Shown here one piece after another: positions 35,580 through 44,606 of a stretch of 64,000 bases of DNA (position 1 is its first letter; every line of letters begins with the position of its first letter). The notes under the pieces are model-generated. The model saw only the letters and a list, made by a program, of their open reading frames with translations, searched no databases and had not been told where the DNA came from. The translations under genes were made by a program, and so were the position numbers. Source of the stretch: Myroides profundi (GTDB lineage Bacteria; Bacteroidota; Bacteroidia; Flavobacteriales; Flavobacteriaceae); the NCBI RefSeq assembly GCF_000833025.1, contig NZ_CP010817.1, forward strand, positions 310,001 to 374,000, written 5' to 3'.

Positions 35580-36107
35580 TTATGCTTGAGTTTCTTCGTT
35601 GCTTTCTTCAGTTGCTTCAGCAGTTTCTTCTGCAGGAGCAGCTTGTGCTTCAGCAGCTTTAGCTTGAGCAGCAGCAGCACGCTTAGCGTTTACTTCTTTC
35701 TCAGCAGCTAATCTAGCAGCTTTGTCAGCAGCTTTAGAAGAAGATAATCCTTCTTTCTTAGCGTTGATTTTAGCAGCTTTTTCTTCTAACCAAGCAGCGA
35801 ATTTCGCGTCAGCTTGCTCTTGAGTTAAAGCTCCTTTGTTAACTCCACCTTGTAAGTGGTGTTTTAACATTGCTCCTTTGTAAGAAAGTAATGTTCTAGC
35901 AGTATCTGTAGGTTGAGCACCGTTGAATAACCATTTAACAGCAGCATCAATATTTAATTCTACAGTTGCAGGGTTAGTGTTAGGATTGTAAGTTCCGATT
36001 TTCTCTAAGAATTTACCATCTCTTTTAGCGCGTGCATCAGCAGCTACTACCCAGTAAAAAGGTTTTCCTTTTTTACCGTGTCTTTGTAATCTAATTTTTA
36101 CAGACAT
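35580..36107 (-). CDS. rpsP: 30S ribosomal protein S16 with long C-terminal extension
   Basis: A 175-residue S16. The start at 36107 (MSVKIRLQRHGKKGKPFYWVVAAD) matches the universal N-terminus; a longer frame would reach back into the leader hairpin. The core (about 1-85) includes DGKFLEKIGTYNPN and WLFNGAQPTDTARTLL. The remaining 90 residues form an Ala/Lys/Glu-rich tail (ADKAARLAAEKEVNAKRAAAAQAKAAE then an acidic end), absent from E. coli S16 (82 residues) but common in Bacteroidota. It is first in the operon with rimM. A conserved-looking leader lies at 36125-36164. Confidence 0.95.
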   Translation of the reverse strand: MSVKIRLQRHGKKGKPFYWVVAADARAKRDGKFLEKIGTYNPNTNPATVELNIDAAVKWLFNGAQPTDTARTLLSYKGAMLKHHLQGGVNKGALTQEQADAKFAAWLEEKAAKINAKKEGLSSSKAADKAARLAAEKEVNAKRAAAAQAKAAEAQAAPAEETAEATEESNEETQA

Positions 36108-36124
36108 AATTAATTTAATTAGTT

Positions 36125-36164
36125 GAGGTACCCGACCTCGGTTCAAAATTGAGGTGCAAAGATA
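36125..36164 (-). promoter_or_regulatory. rpsP promoter -7 element and structured 5' leader
   Basis: TATCTTTG on the minus strand (36164-36157) matches TAnnTTTG. The short leader that follows contains three complementary segments: CACCTC (36156-36151), GAGGT (36139-36135) and ACCTC (36129-36125). The middle one can pair with either neighbour, giving mutually exclusive hairpins just before the rpsP start. Confidence 0.5.
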
Positions 36165-36287
36165 ATATTTATTTTGAAGTGATTCGTTAATATATTGATT
36201 TTTTTTATTTTCTATCTGTCTGACACACTGTGTGTTCTATGACGTAAGTAAATCCATTCTCTTCTATTATTCTAAACTGTGCTACTC

Positions 36288-36373
36288 TGTAGATCATTCG
36301 GGTAGAGAATTAGTACAGTTCGGTAAACCTTTCTTTAACCCAAGTAAATACTGGTTATTTCCGAATGGTATCC
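36288..36373. repeat. Dispersed intergenic element, copy 2
   Basis: About 85 bases sharing ordered motifs with 14873-14955: GTAGATCATTCGGGTA, TAGTACAGTTCGGTAAAC, ACCCAAGTAAATACTGG and TTATTTCCGAAT. GTTCGGTAAACC can pair with GGTTATTTCCGAA imperfectly. It lies in the 581-base gap between rpsP and a lipoprotein gene; the rest of the gap (to 36647) shows no gene. Confidence 0.6.
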
Positions 36374-36688
36374 GAAGGAATTAGTATTGAATTATAAATT
36401 ATTATTGATAATGAGATGGTTAATAAAGTAGCATACCATCATTATTGGGCAAAAAAGGAATATTGAGGCATTAGTGTCATAAGAGGGCAGATAAATATAG
36501 TTATGAAGAAGGGATATTATAGTTAAGTATTAATGAAATTAGGAGGGTAAACTAACTTTAAAGACAATTACTTTCAGTAAATTACGCAGAGAATATAAAA
36601 GTTAATATTATATTAAAATAAAGCTTTTTTGTGTGGTCAAAATACTATATTTTTGTATTTGCTGTTATTAAAGAAGATAGTTAAAAAT

Positions 36689-37294
36689 ATGAAAAAGGTT
36701 ATAGGGATAGTTTTGATGGTATTAGGGTTAGGATTCATCGCATGTGAGAATGAGACGAAGACTGCTGATCCGAGTATTATCGCGATGGTTAATAATGAGG
36801 AATTTACAACTGGAGTGAAATTCGAAACATGGAGACCTCAGTATACTGACTTAAAGGTGGCTAATGAGAATATACTGTATCTAAAAGCAGAGACAGATAC
36901 GACCATGTTTACCTTAAGAGTTCCTTATGCTTTCTCAGTGGTACCTGAAGAAAGAACATTTTCCTTCGGAGATGTAGTGCCTGTAGATGAGTCTGATGTA
37001 AAGACAGCCTTCGCACAATATATAGTATATGATAAGGTAACAAAAACACCTATCGCTATCTATAAAACAGCTAAGAATATTACTAACGCAGGTATGTTTA
37101 AGTACGCGGATAGTGATAGTCAAGTGCCTGGAACGGTAACTGCAGAGTTCTATGCGAATATGAAGAAAGATACTATGCCAGGATTTTATAAGTTAACTTC
37201 GAAACAGAAAGAGTATTATAAGAATACACTTAGAGATATGAAGTCATTCCAAGATGGTGTAGTGTACAGAATGTCTGTAAGCGTAGGTAAATAA
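36689..37294 (+). CDS. Lipoprotein of unknown family
   Basis: A 201-residue lipoprotein. I chose the ATG at 36689 (MKKVIGIVLMVLGLGFIACEN), which gives a clean type II signal with lipidated Cys19. An upstream start would lie in the promoter, where TATTTTTG at 36648-36655 matches TAnnTTTG. The mature part looks mostly beta (VKFETWRPQYTDLKVAN, TTMFTLRVPYAFSVVPEERTFSFGDVVPVD). No family is recognised. It is followed by two terminator-like hairpins and is monocistronic. Confidence 0.7.
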   Translation: MKKVIGIVLMVLGLGFIACENETKTADPSIIAMVNNEEFTTGVKFETWRPQYTDLKVANENILYLKAETDTTMFTLRVPYAFSVVPEERTFSFGDVVPVDESDVKTAFAQYIVYDKVTKTPIAIYKTAKNITNAGMFKYADSDSQVPGTVTAEFYANMKKDTMPGFYKLTSKQKEYYKNTLRDMKSFQDGVVYRMSVSVGK

Positions 37295-37344
37295 TTACGG
37301 ATTATTAATTACGAATTTTTGCCTTCGGCATTGTGAGATATATA

Positions 37345-37374
37345 AGACTGCTCTTTATGAGTGGTCTTTTTTTT
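37345..37374 (+). terminator. Terminator after the lipoprotein gene
   Basis: AGACTGCTC / GAGTGGTCT stem (37345-37353, 37359-37367) with loop TTTAT and a run of eight T. It is preceded by a fragment GCCTTCGGCATT also present in the GTAGAGACG repeat family. Confidence 0.8.
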
Positions 37375-37407
37375 ATGTTACAGAGTGCCCGTAAAAATTT
37401 CTACATT

Positions 37408-37432
37408 GCTCTTTATGAGCGGTCTTTTTTTT
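37408..37432 (+). terminator. Second, near-duplicate terminator
   Basis: GCTC-TTTAT-GAGC followed by GGTCTTTTTTTT repeats the text of the terminator at 37345-37374 (TGCTCTTTATGAGNGGTCTTTTTTTT), but the outer AGAC arm is lost, so the stem is only 4 bp. Confidence 0.55.
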
Positions 37433-37544
37433 ATACTTTATGTATTCAAGTCTATGACAATGTACAGAACAACATAAATACAACATCACGACATCACAAA
37501 AACACAAAAGAACGACATCACAGCATCACTTCGTGAAAGTTTTG

Positions 37545-37552
37545 TAACTTTG
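37545..37552 (+). promoter_or_regulatory. -7 element upstream of dnaE
   Basis: TAACTTTG matches TAnnTTTG about 50 bases upstream of the dnaE start. A -33 element is not clear. Confidence 0.45.
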
Positions 37553-37602
37553 TTTTTTACACTATTCTACCTTATTTAAGGTTAAAACTCTTATAATCAA
37601 GT

Positions 37603-40600
37603 ATGTATTTAATTTTTGATACCGAAACTACAGGGCTTCCTAAAAGTTGGCAGGCGCCCATTACCGATACTGATAACTGGCCTCGATGTATACAGATCGC
37701 TTGGCAGTTACACGATGAGTATGGTAAGCTGATAGAGCATCAAGATTATCTGATTAAGCCAGAAGGATTTAATATTCCTTATGATGCAGAGCGCATACAT
37801 GGTATCTCAACAGAATTAGCAGAACAAGACGGTATCTCTCTAATGGAAGCATTGGAGAAGTTTAATATTGCGCTGTCTAAGACTAAGTTTATCGTCGGTC
37901 AGAATGCTGGTTTTGACGTGAATATTATGGGATGTGAGTTTTATCGTAAGGGAGTGAATAGTATTATGTCAGAGTTACCTGTACTAGATACCTGTACAGA
38001 GGTGACGGCTGAGATGCTGAAGCTACCTGGAGGTAGAGGAGGTAGATATAAGCTTCCTACACTGACAGAGCTACATACATTCTTGTTTGGAGAGAAGTTC
38101 GCGGAGGCACATAATGCTACTGCCGATGTGGAGGCGACTACTCGATGTTTCTTGGAATTGATCAAGCACGGGACATTCTCTACGCAGGAGTTACAACAGG
38201 ATGAGGAGTATATCGTGCGTTACCGCGAGGCTAACCCTCAGCCATTTCAGCTGATAGGTCTTAAACATATCAACTTAAAGAAAGCATCTGAAGAGATCCG
38301 CAAGCGACTGGCTAAATTAGAAGGTGGAGCATCTGAGGAAGTGTCAGATCATGAGAAAGAATTATTAGATCAGGCTAACTTCGCACACTTACACGTCCAT
38401 ACACAGTTCTCTATCTTACAGTCTACGATAGCAATTAATAATCTAGTGAAGAAGGCTGGTGACTGTGATATGTCTGCTGTAGCGATGACGGATCACGGTA
38501 ATATGATGGGGGCATTCCACTTCGTGATGGCTGTGAATAACCATAATAAGGGGATAGAGGCTAAGAATAAAGAGCGAGCTGAGAATGGGGAAGAACCATT
38601 ACAGACGTTAACTCCTATCGTGGGATGTGAGTTCTTTATCTGCGAGAATCATACGGATAAGACTAAAAAAGACAATGGATATCAAGTAGTATTACTTGCT
38701 AAAAATAAAAAGGGGTATCACAATCTAGCGAAGATGGCTTCTATCGCTTATACAGATGGGTTCTACTATGTGCCTCGTATCGATAAGCAGGTGGTAGAGC
38801 AGTATAAAGAAGATGTGATGGTACTGACAGGTAACTTATATGGTGAGGTACCCGGTAAGATATTAAATGTAGGTGAACGCCAAGCTGAAGAAGCCCTAAT
38901 ATGGTGGAAAGAGCAGTTCGGCGATGATCTATACGTAGAGTTGATGCGACATAATCAAGAAGATGAGAATCGCGTGAACAAGGCATTAGTGGAGCTAGCG
39001 CGTAAACACGATGTGAAGCTGATAGCGACTAATAATGCTTATTATTTAGATAAAAAAGATGCGAATGCACACGACATTCTATTGTGTGTGAAGGATGGTG
39101 AGAAGCAGTCTACTCCTATCGGTAGAGGTAGAGGCTATAGATATGGTCTTCCTAATCAGGAATACTACTTTAAGTCTACTGAGGAGATGAAGGAGCTGTT
39201 CTCAGACTTACCTGATGCCATCTATAATATACAAGAGGTAGTGGATAAGGTGGAGCCATTCGTGCTACATCGAGATGTATTACTACCTAAGTTCGATATA
39301 CCAGAGGAGTTCCAAGATGCGCGAGATTTAGAAGGAGATGGAAGTGGTAAACGTGGAGAGAATAACTTCTTAAAGCACCTTACTTATAAAGGAGCAGAAG
39401 CTAGGTATCCTGAGGTGACAGAGGAGATCCGAGAGCGACTAGACTTCGAACTAGCGACTATCGAGAGAACAGGGTATCCTGGTTATTTCTTGATTGTACA
39501 AGACTTTATCGCAGCAGCGAGAGAGATGGGAGTGTCTGTAGGTCCTGGTCGTGGTTCGGCTGCGGGTTCGGCTGTGGCGTACTGTCTAGGAATTACGAAT
39601 CTAGATCCTATCGAGTATGATTTGCTTTTTGAGCGTTTCCTTAACCCTGACCGTGTATCGATGCCCGATATTGATATTGACTTCGATGATGAAGGTCGTG
39701 GTCGTGTAATGGATTATGTAATCAATAAGTATGGAGCTAATCAGGTAGCGCAGATTATCACGTATGGTAAGATGGCGACTAAGTCTGCGATTAGAGATAC
39801 GGCTAGGGTATTAGACTTGCCGTTATTCGAGGCAGATAGAATCGCGAAGCTTATCCCTGGTATGATGCCATCTAAGTGGAATCTAAATCGATTCTTAACA
39901 GAGGATGAGAACGCTATAAAAGGAGTACTTCGATCAGAAGAATTTGATAAAGTAAAAGAATTAATAGCCTTAGCTCAAGAGGGATCATTAGCTGCAGAGA
40001 CTATACAGCAAGCTAAGATACTAGAGGGATCAATGCGTAATACAGGTATTCACGCTTGTGGGGTAATTATTACTCCTGATGATATTACGAAGTTCGTTCC
40101 AGTAACTCTAGCTAAAGACTCAGACTTATATGTAACACAGTTTGACAACTCGGTAGCAGAGAGTGCAGGTCTACTAAAGATGGACTTCTTAGGGTTAAAA
40201 ACATTAACCCTTATTAAGGACACGATTAAGTTAGTGAAGTATCGTACGGGTATAGATATAGATCCGGATAAGATACCTATCGATGATGTGAAGACATACG
40301 AGCTGTTCCAGAGAGGTGAGACTATCGGGGTGTTTCAGTACGAGTCTGCAGGTATGCAGAAGTATATGCGTGAACTGAAGCCTACTGTATTTGCCGATCT
40401 GATAGCGATGAATGCGCTGTATCGTCCAGGGCCACTAGAGTATATCCCTTCGTTTATTCGTCGTAAGAATGGGGAAGAGCCTATTGTATATGACTTAGAT
40501 GCATGTGAAGAATACTTACAAGAGACGTACGGTATTACGGTATATCAAGAGCAGGTGATGCTTCTGTCGCAGAAGTTGGCAGGATTTACTAAAGGTGAGG

Positions 40601-42129
40601 CCGATGTACTGCGTAAGGCGATGGGTAAGAAGCAGAAAGATGTACTAGATAAGATGAAGCCAAAGTTCGTAGAGCAGGCTTCTGCTAAAGGACATGATGC
40701 GACTACACTAGAGAAGATATGGAAAGACTGGGAAGCGTTTGCTTCTTATGCGTTTAACAAGTCTCACTCGACCTGTTATGCATGGATAGCGTATCAGACA
40801 GCGTATCTGAAGGCACACTATCCAGCAGAGTATATGGCAGCTGTACTGTCTAATAATATGAATGATATCAAGTCAGTCACCTTCTTCATGGAAGAGTGTA
40901 AGCGCATGGGACTACAAGTATTAGGGCCTGATGTGAATGAGTCATTCTACAAGTTTACAGTAAATGATAACTATGAGATTCGCTTCGGTATGGGGGCAAT
41001 CAAGGGAGTAGGTCAAGGGGCAGTAAATACTATCGTAGAGAATAGAAAAGATGGGTTATACACTTCTGTATTCGATCTAGCAAAGAGAATAGATCTGAGA
41101 TCAGCAAATAAGAAAGCGTTCGAGAACCTTGCTTTAGCAGGTGGTTTTGACTGTTTTAAAAATACACATAGAGCACAGTACTTCCACACAGACCCAAGTG
41201 ATAATATAGTATTCTTAGAGAAAGCTATACGCTATGGGGCTAAGTCGCAGGAGAATGACAACTCTTCTCAGTTTAGTTTATTCGGTGAGAGTAGTGAAGT
41301 ACAAATACCTGAGCCTCTATTACCTATCTGTGAGGAATGGAGTACGATGGAGAAATTAGCTAAGGAGAAAGAGGTAGTTGGTATCTATATCTCAGGACAT
41401 CCATTAGATGACTTTAAGTTTGAGATGAGATACTTCTGTAATGTGAAGGTAGAGGAGTTGACAGATTTAAATCCTTTCACAGGGCGCAACCTGATGTTTG
41501 GAGGAATGATTAGCGATGTACAGTTCCGTACTTCTGCTAAAGGGAAAGATTGGGCTCTGTTTACCATAGAAGGGTATGATGAGAGCTTTGAGTTCAGAAT
41601 GTTCAATGAGGAGTTCTTGAAGTTTAGACATTTCTTATTAAACAATACATTCGTATATATTAAGATCCTAGTCAAAGAAGGTTGGGTAAATAAAGATACA
41701 GGAGAGAAGAGCGAGCCTCGCATTCAGTTTGTAGAAATGAAGTTACTACATGAAGTAATCCCTACTTATGCTAAGAAGCTTACTGTAGTGATGAACGTAA
41801 AAGATGTGGCTACTAGGCAAGCAGAGTTAATCAAAGATGCTTTTAGTAGATATCAAGGGGATAGCTTTGTAAACTTCGAGGTACTCGAGGTAGAACGAAT
41901 CGCAAAAGAGACTACTACTGTAGTAGCACTACAGCTAAGGATGAATGAAGGAGATGAAGATGATGTAACAGGTGAAGGCTTTGAAATGGATGAGCCTATA
42001 GCGGTAGATGTACCAGAGTTCAGAGTAGTGAATAGATTAGAGTTTACTAGTCGTAATAGTAGAGTGAATATCACAGCAGAATTACTAGAAGAACTGGAAG
42101 CCTTACAAGTAGATTTTAAATTAAACTAG
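37603..42129 (+). CDS. dnaE: DNA polymerase III alpha subunit with N-terminal 3'-5' exonuclease domain
   Basis: A 1508-residue replicative polymerase subunit. Residues about 1-190 are a DnaQ/DEDDh exonuclease domain (Asp6 and Glu8 in FDTETTG, IVGQNAGFDVN, and HNATADVEAT). The PHP domain starts near 263 (HLHVHTQFS). The C-family polymerase domain contains GPGRGSAAGSAVAYCLGI and the catalytic PDIDIDFDDEGR (Asp689, Asp691). A helix-hairpin-helix region and OB fold (GMISDVQFRTSAKGKDWALFTIEG) follow. An exonuclease fused to alpha would place proofreading in the same chain instead of a separate epsilon subunit. It is monocistronic. Confidence 0.95.
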   Translation: MYLIFDTETTGLPKSWQAPITDTDNWPRCIQIAWQLHDEYGKLIEHQDYLIKPEGFNIPYDAERIHGISTELAEQDGISLMEALEKFNIALSKTKFIVGQNAGFDVNIMGCEFYRKGVNSIMSELPVLDTCTEVTAEMLKLPGGRGGRYKLPTLTELHTFLFGEKFAEAHNATADVEATTRCFLELIKHGTFSTQELQQDEEYIVRYREANPQPFQLIGLKHINLKKASEEIRKRLAKLEGGASEEVSDHEKELLDQANFAHLHVHTQFSILQSTIAINNLVKKAGDCDMSAVAMTDHGNMMGAFHFVMAVNNHNKGIEAKNKERAENGEEPLQTLTPIVGCEFFICENHTDKTKKDNGYQVVLLAKNKKGYHNLAKMASIAYTDGFYYVPRIDKQVVEQYKEDVMVLTGNLYGEVPGKILNVGERQAEEALIWWKEQFGDDLYVELMRHNQEDENRVNKALVELARKHDVKLIATNNAYYLDKKDANAHDILLCVKDGEKQSTPIGRGRGYRYGLPNQEYYFKSTEEMKELFSDLPDAIYNIQEVVDKVEPFVLHRDVLLPKFDIPEEFQDARDLEGDGSGKRGENNFLKHLTYKGAEARYPEVTEEIRERLDFELATIERTGYPGYFLIVQDFIAAAREMGVSVGPGRGSAAGSAVAYCLGITNLDPIEYDLLFERFLNPDRVSMPDIDIDFDDEGRGRVMDYVINKYGANQVAQIITYGKMATKSAIRDTARVLDLPLFEADRIAKLIPGMMPSKWNLNRFLTEDENAIKGVLRSEEFDKVKELIALAQEGSLAAETIQQAKILEGSMRNTGIHACGVIITPDDITKFVPVTLAKDSDLYVTQFDNSVAESAGLLKMDFLGLKTLTLIKDTIKLVKYRTGIDIDPDKIPIDDVKTYELFQRGETIGVFQYESAGMQKYMRELKPTVFADLIAMNALYRPGPLEYIPSFIRRKNGEEPIVYDLDACEEYLQETYGITVYQEQVMLLSQKLAGFTKGEADVLRKAMGKKQKDVLDKMKPKFVEQASAKGHDATTLEKIWKDWEAFASYAFNKSHSTCYAWIAYQTAYLKAHYPAEYMAAVLSNNMNDIKSVTFFMEECKRMGLQVLGPDVNESFYKFTVNDNYEIRFGMGAIKGVGQGAVNTIVENRKDGLYTSVFDLAKRIDLRSANKKAFENLALAGGFDCFKNTHRAQYFHTDPSDNIVFLEKAIRYGAKSQENDNSSQFSLFGESSEVQIPEPLLPICEEWSTMEKLAKEKEVVGIYISGHPLDDFKFEMRYFCNVKVEELTDLNPFTGRNLMFGGMISDVQFRTSAKGKDWALFTIEGYDESFEFRMFNEEFLKFRHFLLNNTFVYIKILVKEGWVNKDTGEKSEPRIQFVEMKLLHEVIPTYAKKLTVVMNVKDVATRQAELIKDAFSRYQGDSFVNFEVLEVERIAKETTTVVALQLRMNEGDEDDVTGEGFEMDEPIAVDVPEFRVVNRLEFTSRNSRVNITAELLEELEALQVDFKLN

Positions 42130-42239
42130 TAAAAGCAATATTATTTGATAATGCTTTTATAGATAAAAAAAATTGTATGTAGGTCGATTACTATAATAAT
42201 TTTATTAAGTTTGTTGATATAATATAAAAGCAAAGAATA

Positions 42240-42557
42240 ATGGCATTAGAAATAACAGATGCTACTTTCGAGGAAGTAGTATTAAAATCAGACAAACCCG
42301 TAGTGGTTGACTTTTGGGCAGTATGGTGTGGACCTTGTAAAATGTTAGGGCCAGTAATCGAAGAGATCAGCTCAGAATACGAAGGAAAAGCTGTAGTAGG
42401 TAAAGTAGATGTTGATGCAAATCAAGAGTTCGCTGCTAAATTCGGTATTAGAAATATCCCTACTGTATTAGTATTCAAAGATGGTGAAGTAGTACAACGT
42501 CAAGTAGGTGTTGCACCTAAGAAAACTTATGTAGATTTCATTGAAGGATTATTATAA
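42240..42557 (+). CDS. trxA: Thioredoxin
   Basis: A 105-residue canonical thioredoxin. The redox site WCGPCK has Cys30 and Cys33, and the cis-proline motif is RNIPTVLVFKDG. It is cytoplasmic, without signal peptide. Length and motifs are standard. It lies 110 bases after dnaE on the same strand and is followed by a strong terminator. Confidence 0.96.
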   Translation: MALEITDATFEEVVLKSDKPVVVDFWAVWCGPCKMLGPVIEEISSEYEGKAVVGKVDVDANQEFAAKFGIRNIPTVLVFKDGEVVQRQVGVAPKKTYVDFIEGLL

Positions 42558-42582
42558 TCCTCGATATATATAGTATTAAGGA

Positions 42583-42612
42583 AGACTCTCAGTAATGAGG
42601 GTCTTTTTTTTT
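42583..42612 (+). terminator. Terminator of trxA
   Basis: AGACTCTCA / TGAGGGTCT stem with GTAA loop, followed by a run of T. The following stretch to 43156 (about 540 bases) shows no gene. Confidence 0.85.
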
Positions 42613-43156
42613 TGACTTTATCCTAGAGAAGTGAATGTAGTGTCCCAATAGTTGCGACCATTATAGAGCAAAATAAGTCATTAGTGGCTATACTAAGCAG
42701 TAAGTAAGATAAAGAATGTATGAAAGTATAGTTTTGTAATTGAATTATAGTTCATAGGTTCTTTGACATACTGTATATATAAAAGAGAAATATTTTAAAG
42801 ATTGGCTCTTTTAAGGAGGAGAGGATTGCTCAATTTCTTGTTTAGGGAGTAGAAAAGCGAGTTGTCTGATAGGAGGTATTGTATTTTTTGGTTTGTAAAT
42901 CGTTGGTGATTGTCTTGTTTTTTGATTTGATGGCTTGTTTTTTTAAGTAATCACATTACTTTTTTAGATAAAAATAGGTAATTATAAGAGGTGCTGATGC
43001 TAAATAGTACGTGGAATCAGTGTGATTTTTGTTGTTTATGAGAAGAGCAGAGGATATGGAGTAAAAAAAATGAAAAAAAGTTTAAGTTTTATGTTGTTGA
43101 TACTCAGTTTTATCAAAATTAATAAGGAGAAAAGTTTGATTTTTTTTAAAAGTACA

Positions 43157-43187
43157 TTTGGAACTGTAGAAAATGGTTGTATATTTG
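43157..43187 (+). promoter_or_regulatory. Promoter of tRNA-Asp copy 1
   Basis: TTTG (43157-43160), 19-bp spacer, TATATTTG (43180-43187): a perfect Bacteroidota-type promoter 27 bases before the tRNA. Confidence 0.8.
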
Positions 43188-43213
43188 CATCGCATTAAAG
43201 CAATAACGACGAA

Positions 43214-43287
43214 GGTTTGGTAGTTCAGTTGGTTAGAATACATGCCTGTCACGCATGGGGTCGCGGGTTCGAGTCCCGTCCAGACCG
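43214..43287 (+). tRNA. tRNA-Asp (GTC), copy 1
   Basis: A 74-nt cloverleaf: acceptor GGTTTGG / CCAGACC with discriminator G, anticodon stem CATGC / GCATG around loop CTGTCAC (anticodon GTC), T-arm GCGGG-TTCGAGT-CCCGT. The 3' CCA is not encoded. It is identical to copies 2 and 3. Confidence 0.96.
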
Positions 43288-43301
43288 CAAAAGGGGAGAC
43301 T

Positions 43302-43333
43302 AGCATCTCTTGAAATATAGAGATGCTTTTTTA
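43302..43333 (+). terminator. Terminator after tRNA-Asp copy 1
   Basis: Perfect stem AGCATCTCT / AGAGATGCT followed by T residues. Confidence 0.85.
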
Positions 43334-43370
43334 TCCACTCTTCGTTAAAAAATAAAAACTTTAAAAAAAG

Positions 43371-43401
43371 TTTGGAAGTTTTAAAAAAAGAGTTACCTTT
43401 G
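43371..43401 (+). promoter_or_regulatory. Promoter of tRNA-Asp copy 2
   Basis: TTTG (43371-43374), 19-bp spacer, TACCTTTG (43394-43401): a perfect match to the same consensus, 38 bases before the tRNA. Confidence 0.75.
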
Positions 43402-43438
43402 TCGCCGTTAAAGAATTAAGCTTTAATACAAAAACACT

Positions 43439-43512
43439 GGTTTGGTAGTTCAGTTGGTTAGAATACATGCCTGTCACGCATGGGGTCGCGGGTTCGAGTC
43501 CCGTCCAGACCG
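43439..43512 (+). tRNA. tRNA-Asp (GTC), copy 2
   Basis: Identical in sequence to the copy at 43214-43287, with anticodon GTC. It heads a roughly 230-base module duplicated at 43718-43951. Confidence 0.96.
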
Positions 43513-43586
43513 CCAGTTAAAAGGAGCCTCTCACAACGTGGGACGGCTTTTTTTGCCCTCTAAAGTTTTTTAGGGAGCTAAAAATT

Positions 43587-43668
43587 AGTTGTGTTGTTAA
43601 GTGCGAAAGCACTAAAGGTTTAGTAGTTAGACCAATGAAAAGCTTTCCTAGTGCGGGAGAGCTTTTTT
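43587..43668 (+). repeat. 82-nt element after tRNA-Asp copy 2 (possible small RNA or processed spacer)
   Basis: It contains the hairpins AGTGC-GAAA-GCACT and GGTTTAGTAGTTAGACC, then the terminator-like AAAAGCTTTCC / GGGAGAGCTTTTTT. It is virtually identical to 43870-43951, although the sequence between tRNA and element differs in the two modules. This indicates recent duplication or selection. Confidence 0.55.
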
Positions 43669-43717
43669 TAATCAACTGTTGAATTTTGATAATAACATGT
43701 AGAAAATATTGAATATT

Positions 43718-43791
43718 GGTTTGGTAGTTCAGTTGGTTAGAATACATGCCTGTCACGCATGGGGTCGCGGGTTCGAGTCCCGTCCAGACCG
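43718..43791 (+). tRNA. tRNA-Asp (GTC), copy 3
   Basis: Identical to copies 1 and 2, anticodon GTC. It lacks a clear promoter: TTTG is at 43685-43688, but the -7 position reads TATTGAAT. It may depend on read-through from copy 2 or be weakly expressed. Confidence 0.96.
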
Positions 43792-43869
43792 CCAATAGAA
43801 AAGAGCCTCTCATGAAGTTGGGAGGTTTTTTTTGGCCTCAAAATGTTTAACATTAGAGGAGCTAAAAAT

Positions 43870-43951
43870 AGTTGTGTTGTTAAGTGCGAAAGCACTAAAG
43901 GTTTAGTAGTTAGACCAATGAAAAGCTTTCCTAGTGCGGGAGAGCTTTTTT
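43870..43951 (+). repeat. 82-nt element after tRNA-Asp copy 3
   Basis: Second copy of the 43587-43668 element with the same three hairpins. Its last hairpin and T run can also end transcription toward the convergent GNAT gene. Confidence 0.55.
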
Positions 43952-43963
43952 GTTTTTATATAC

Positions 43964-44509
43964 TTATCTATATCGTTCTCTATTACGATATTTAAAGATT
44001 CTTAAGGCTGCTTTTAAAAGGTTATTCTGGATATAATCATCTTTTACAAAGATATAATCCATGTAGATTGCGTTAGGATGTGGCACTGTTACATATGGTA
44101 TACACTTGGTAAAACCATATTCTCTATAGATAGCGTTCTGGCCTTGTTGTGCTTTAGTAGTAGTTACATAAATTCTCTTGTAGTTTAATGATTCTATATG
44201 CTGTATGATGTATTGGCATAGTTTATTTCCTATACCCAGTCCTTGATACTTTGGACGTATATATAGATTTGTAATTTCACAAGTCGTATCAGTAAGTCTG
44301 TGCATGGCTATACAGCCTGCTAGAGTACCATTTACTTTAGCTATATATAGTAGCGCTTCATTAGAGACGTTATCTGTGCTCGAGTTAATACTTATGCTTA
44401 TGGAGTTGTCTAATGGCTTTAAATCTGATTGTATTGCTCTATTGTATTCTGTAAATAATTGTTCTATATCTGTAGTGATAGTTCGTGACTGTATTATCTG
44501 GATGTTCAT
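43964..44509 (-). CDS. GNAT family N-acetyltransferase
   Basis: A 181-residue GNAT acetyltransferase. The acetyl-CoA pyrophosphate-binding motif is RPKYQGLGIG in the segment ITNLYIRPKYQGLGIGNKLCQYII. Downstream, IYVTTTKAQQGQNAIYREYGFTKC fits the C-terminal helix-strand of the fold. The N-terminal half has the expected beta strands (LLYIAKVNGTLAGCIAMHRL). The substrate is unknown. It is convergent with the tRNA cluster. Confidence 0.85.
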   Translation of the reverse strand: MNIQIIQSRTITTDIEQLFTEYNRAIQSDLKPLDNSISISINSSTDNVSNEALLYIAKVNGTLAGCIAMHRLTDTTCEITNLYIRPKYQGLGIGNKLCQYIIQHIESLNYKRIYVTTTKAQQGQNAIYREYGFTKCIPYVTVPHPNAIYMDYIFVKDDYIQNNLLKAALRIFKYRNRERYR

Positions 44510-44551
44510 TATTAGGTGTGTTAATCTATACGTGAGAACAAGGTATAAAAA

Positions 44552-44577
44552 AAGGAACTGCTATAGAACAGTTCCTT
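44552..44577 (-). terminator. Terminator at the end of the DUF4465 gene
   Basis: Perfect 9-bp stem AAGGAACTG / CAGTTCCTT, followed on the minus strand by a T run (44551-44547). Confidence 0.85.
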
Positions 44578-44606
44578 CAAATATGTTATAAGTATATTTT
44601 TAAATA

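Noticed and set aside
43082..43306. Reading frame containing WTGLEPATPCVTGMYSNQLNYQ
   Set aside because: It is the translated complement of tRNA-Asp copy 1, a well-known false protein; the same occurs at 43517-43813 over copies 2 and 3.
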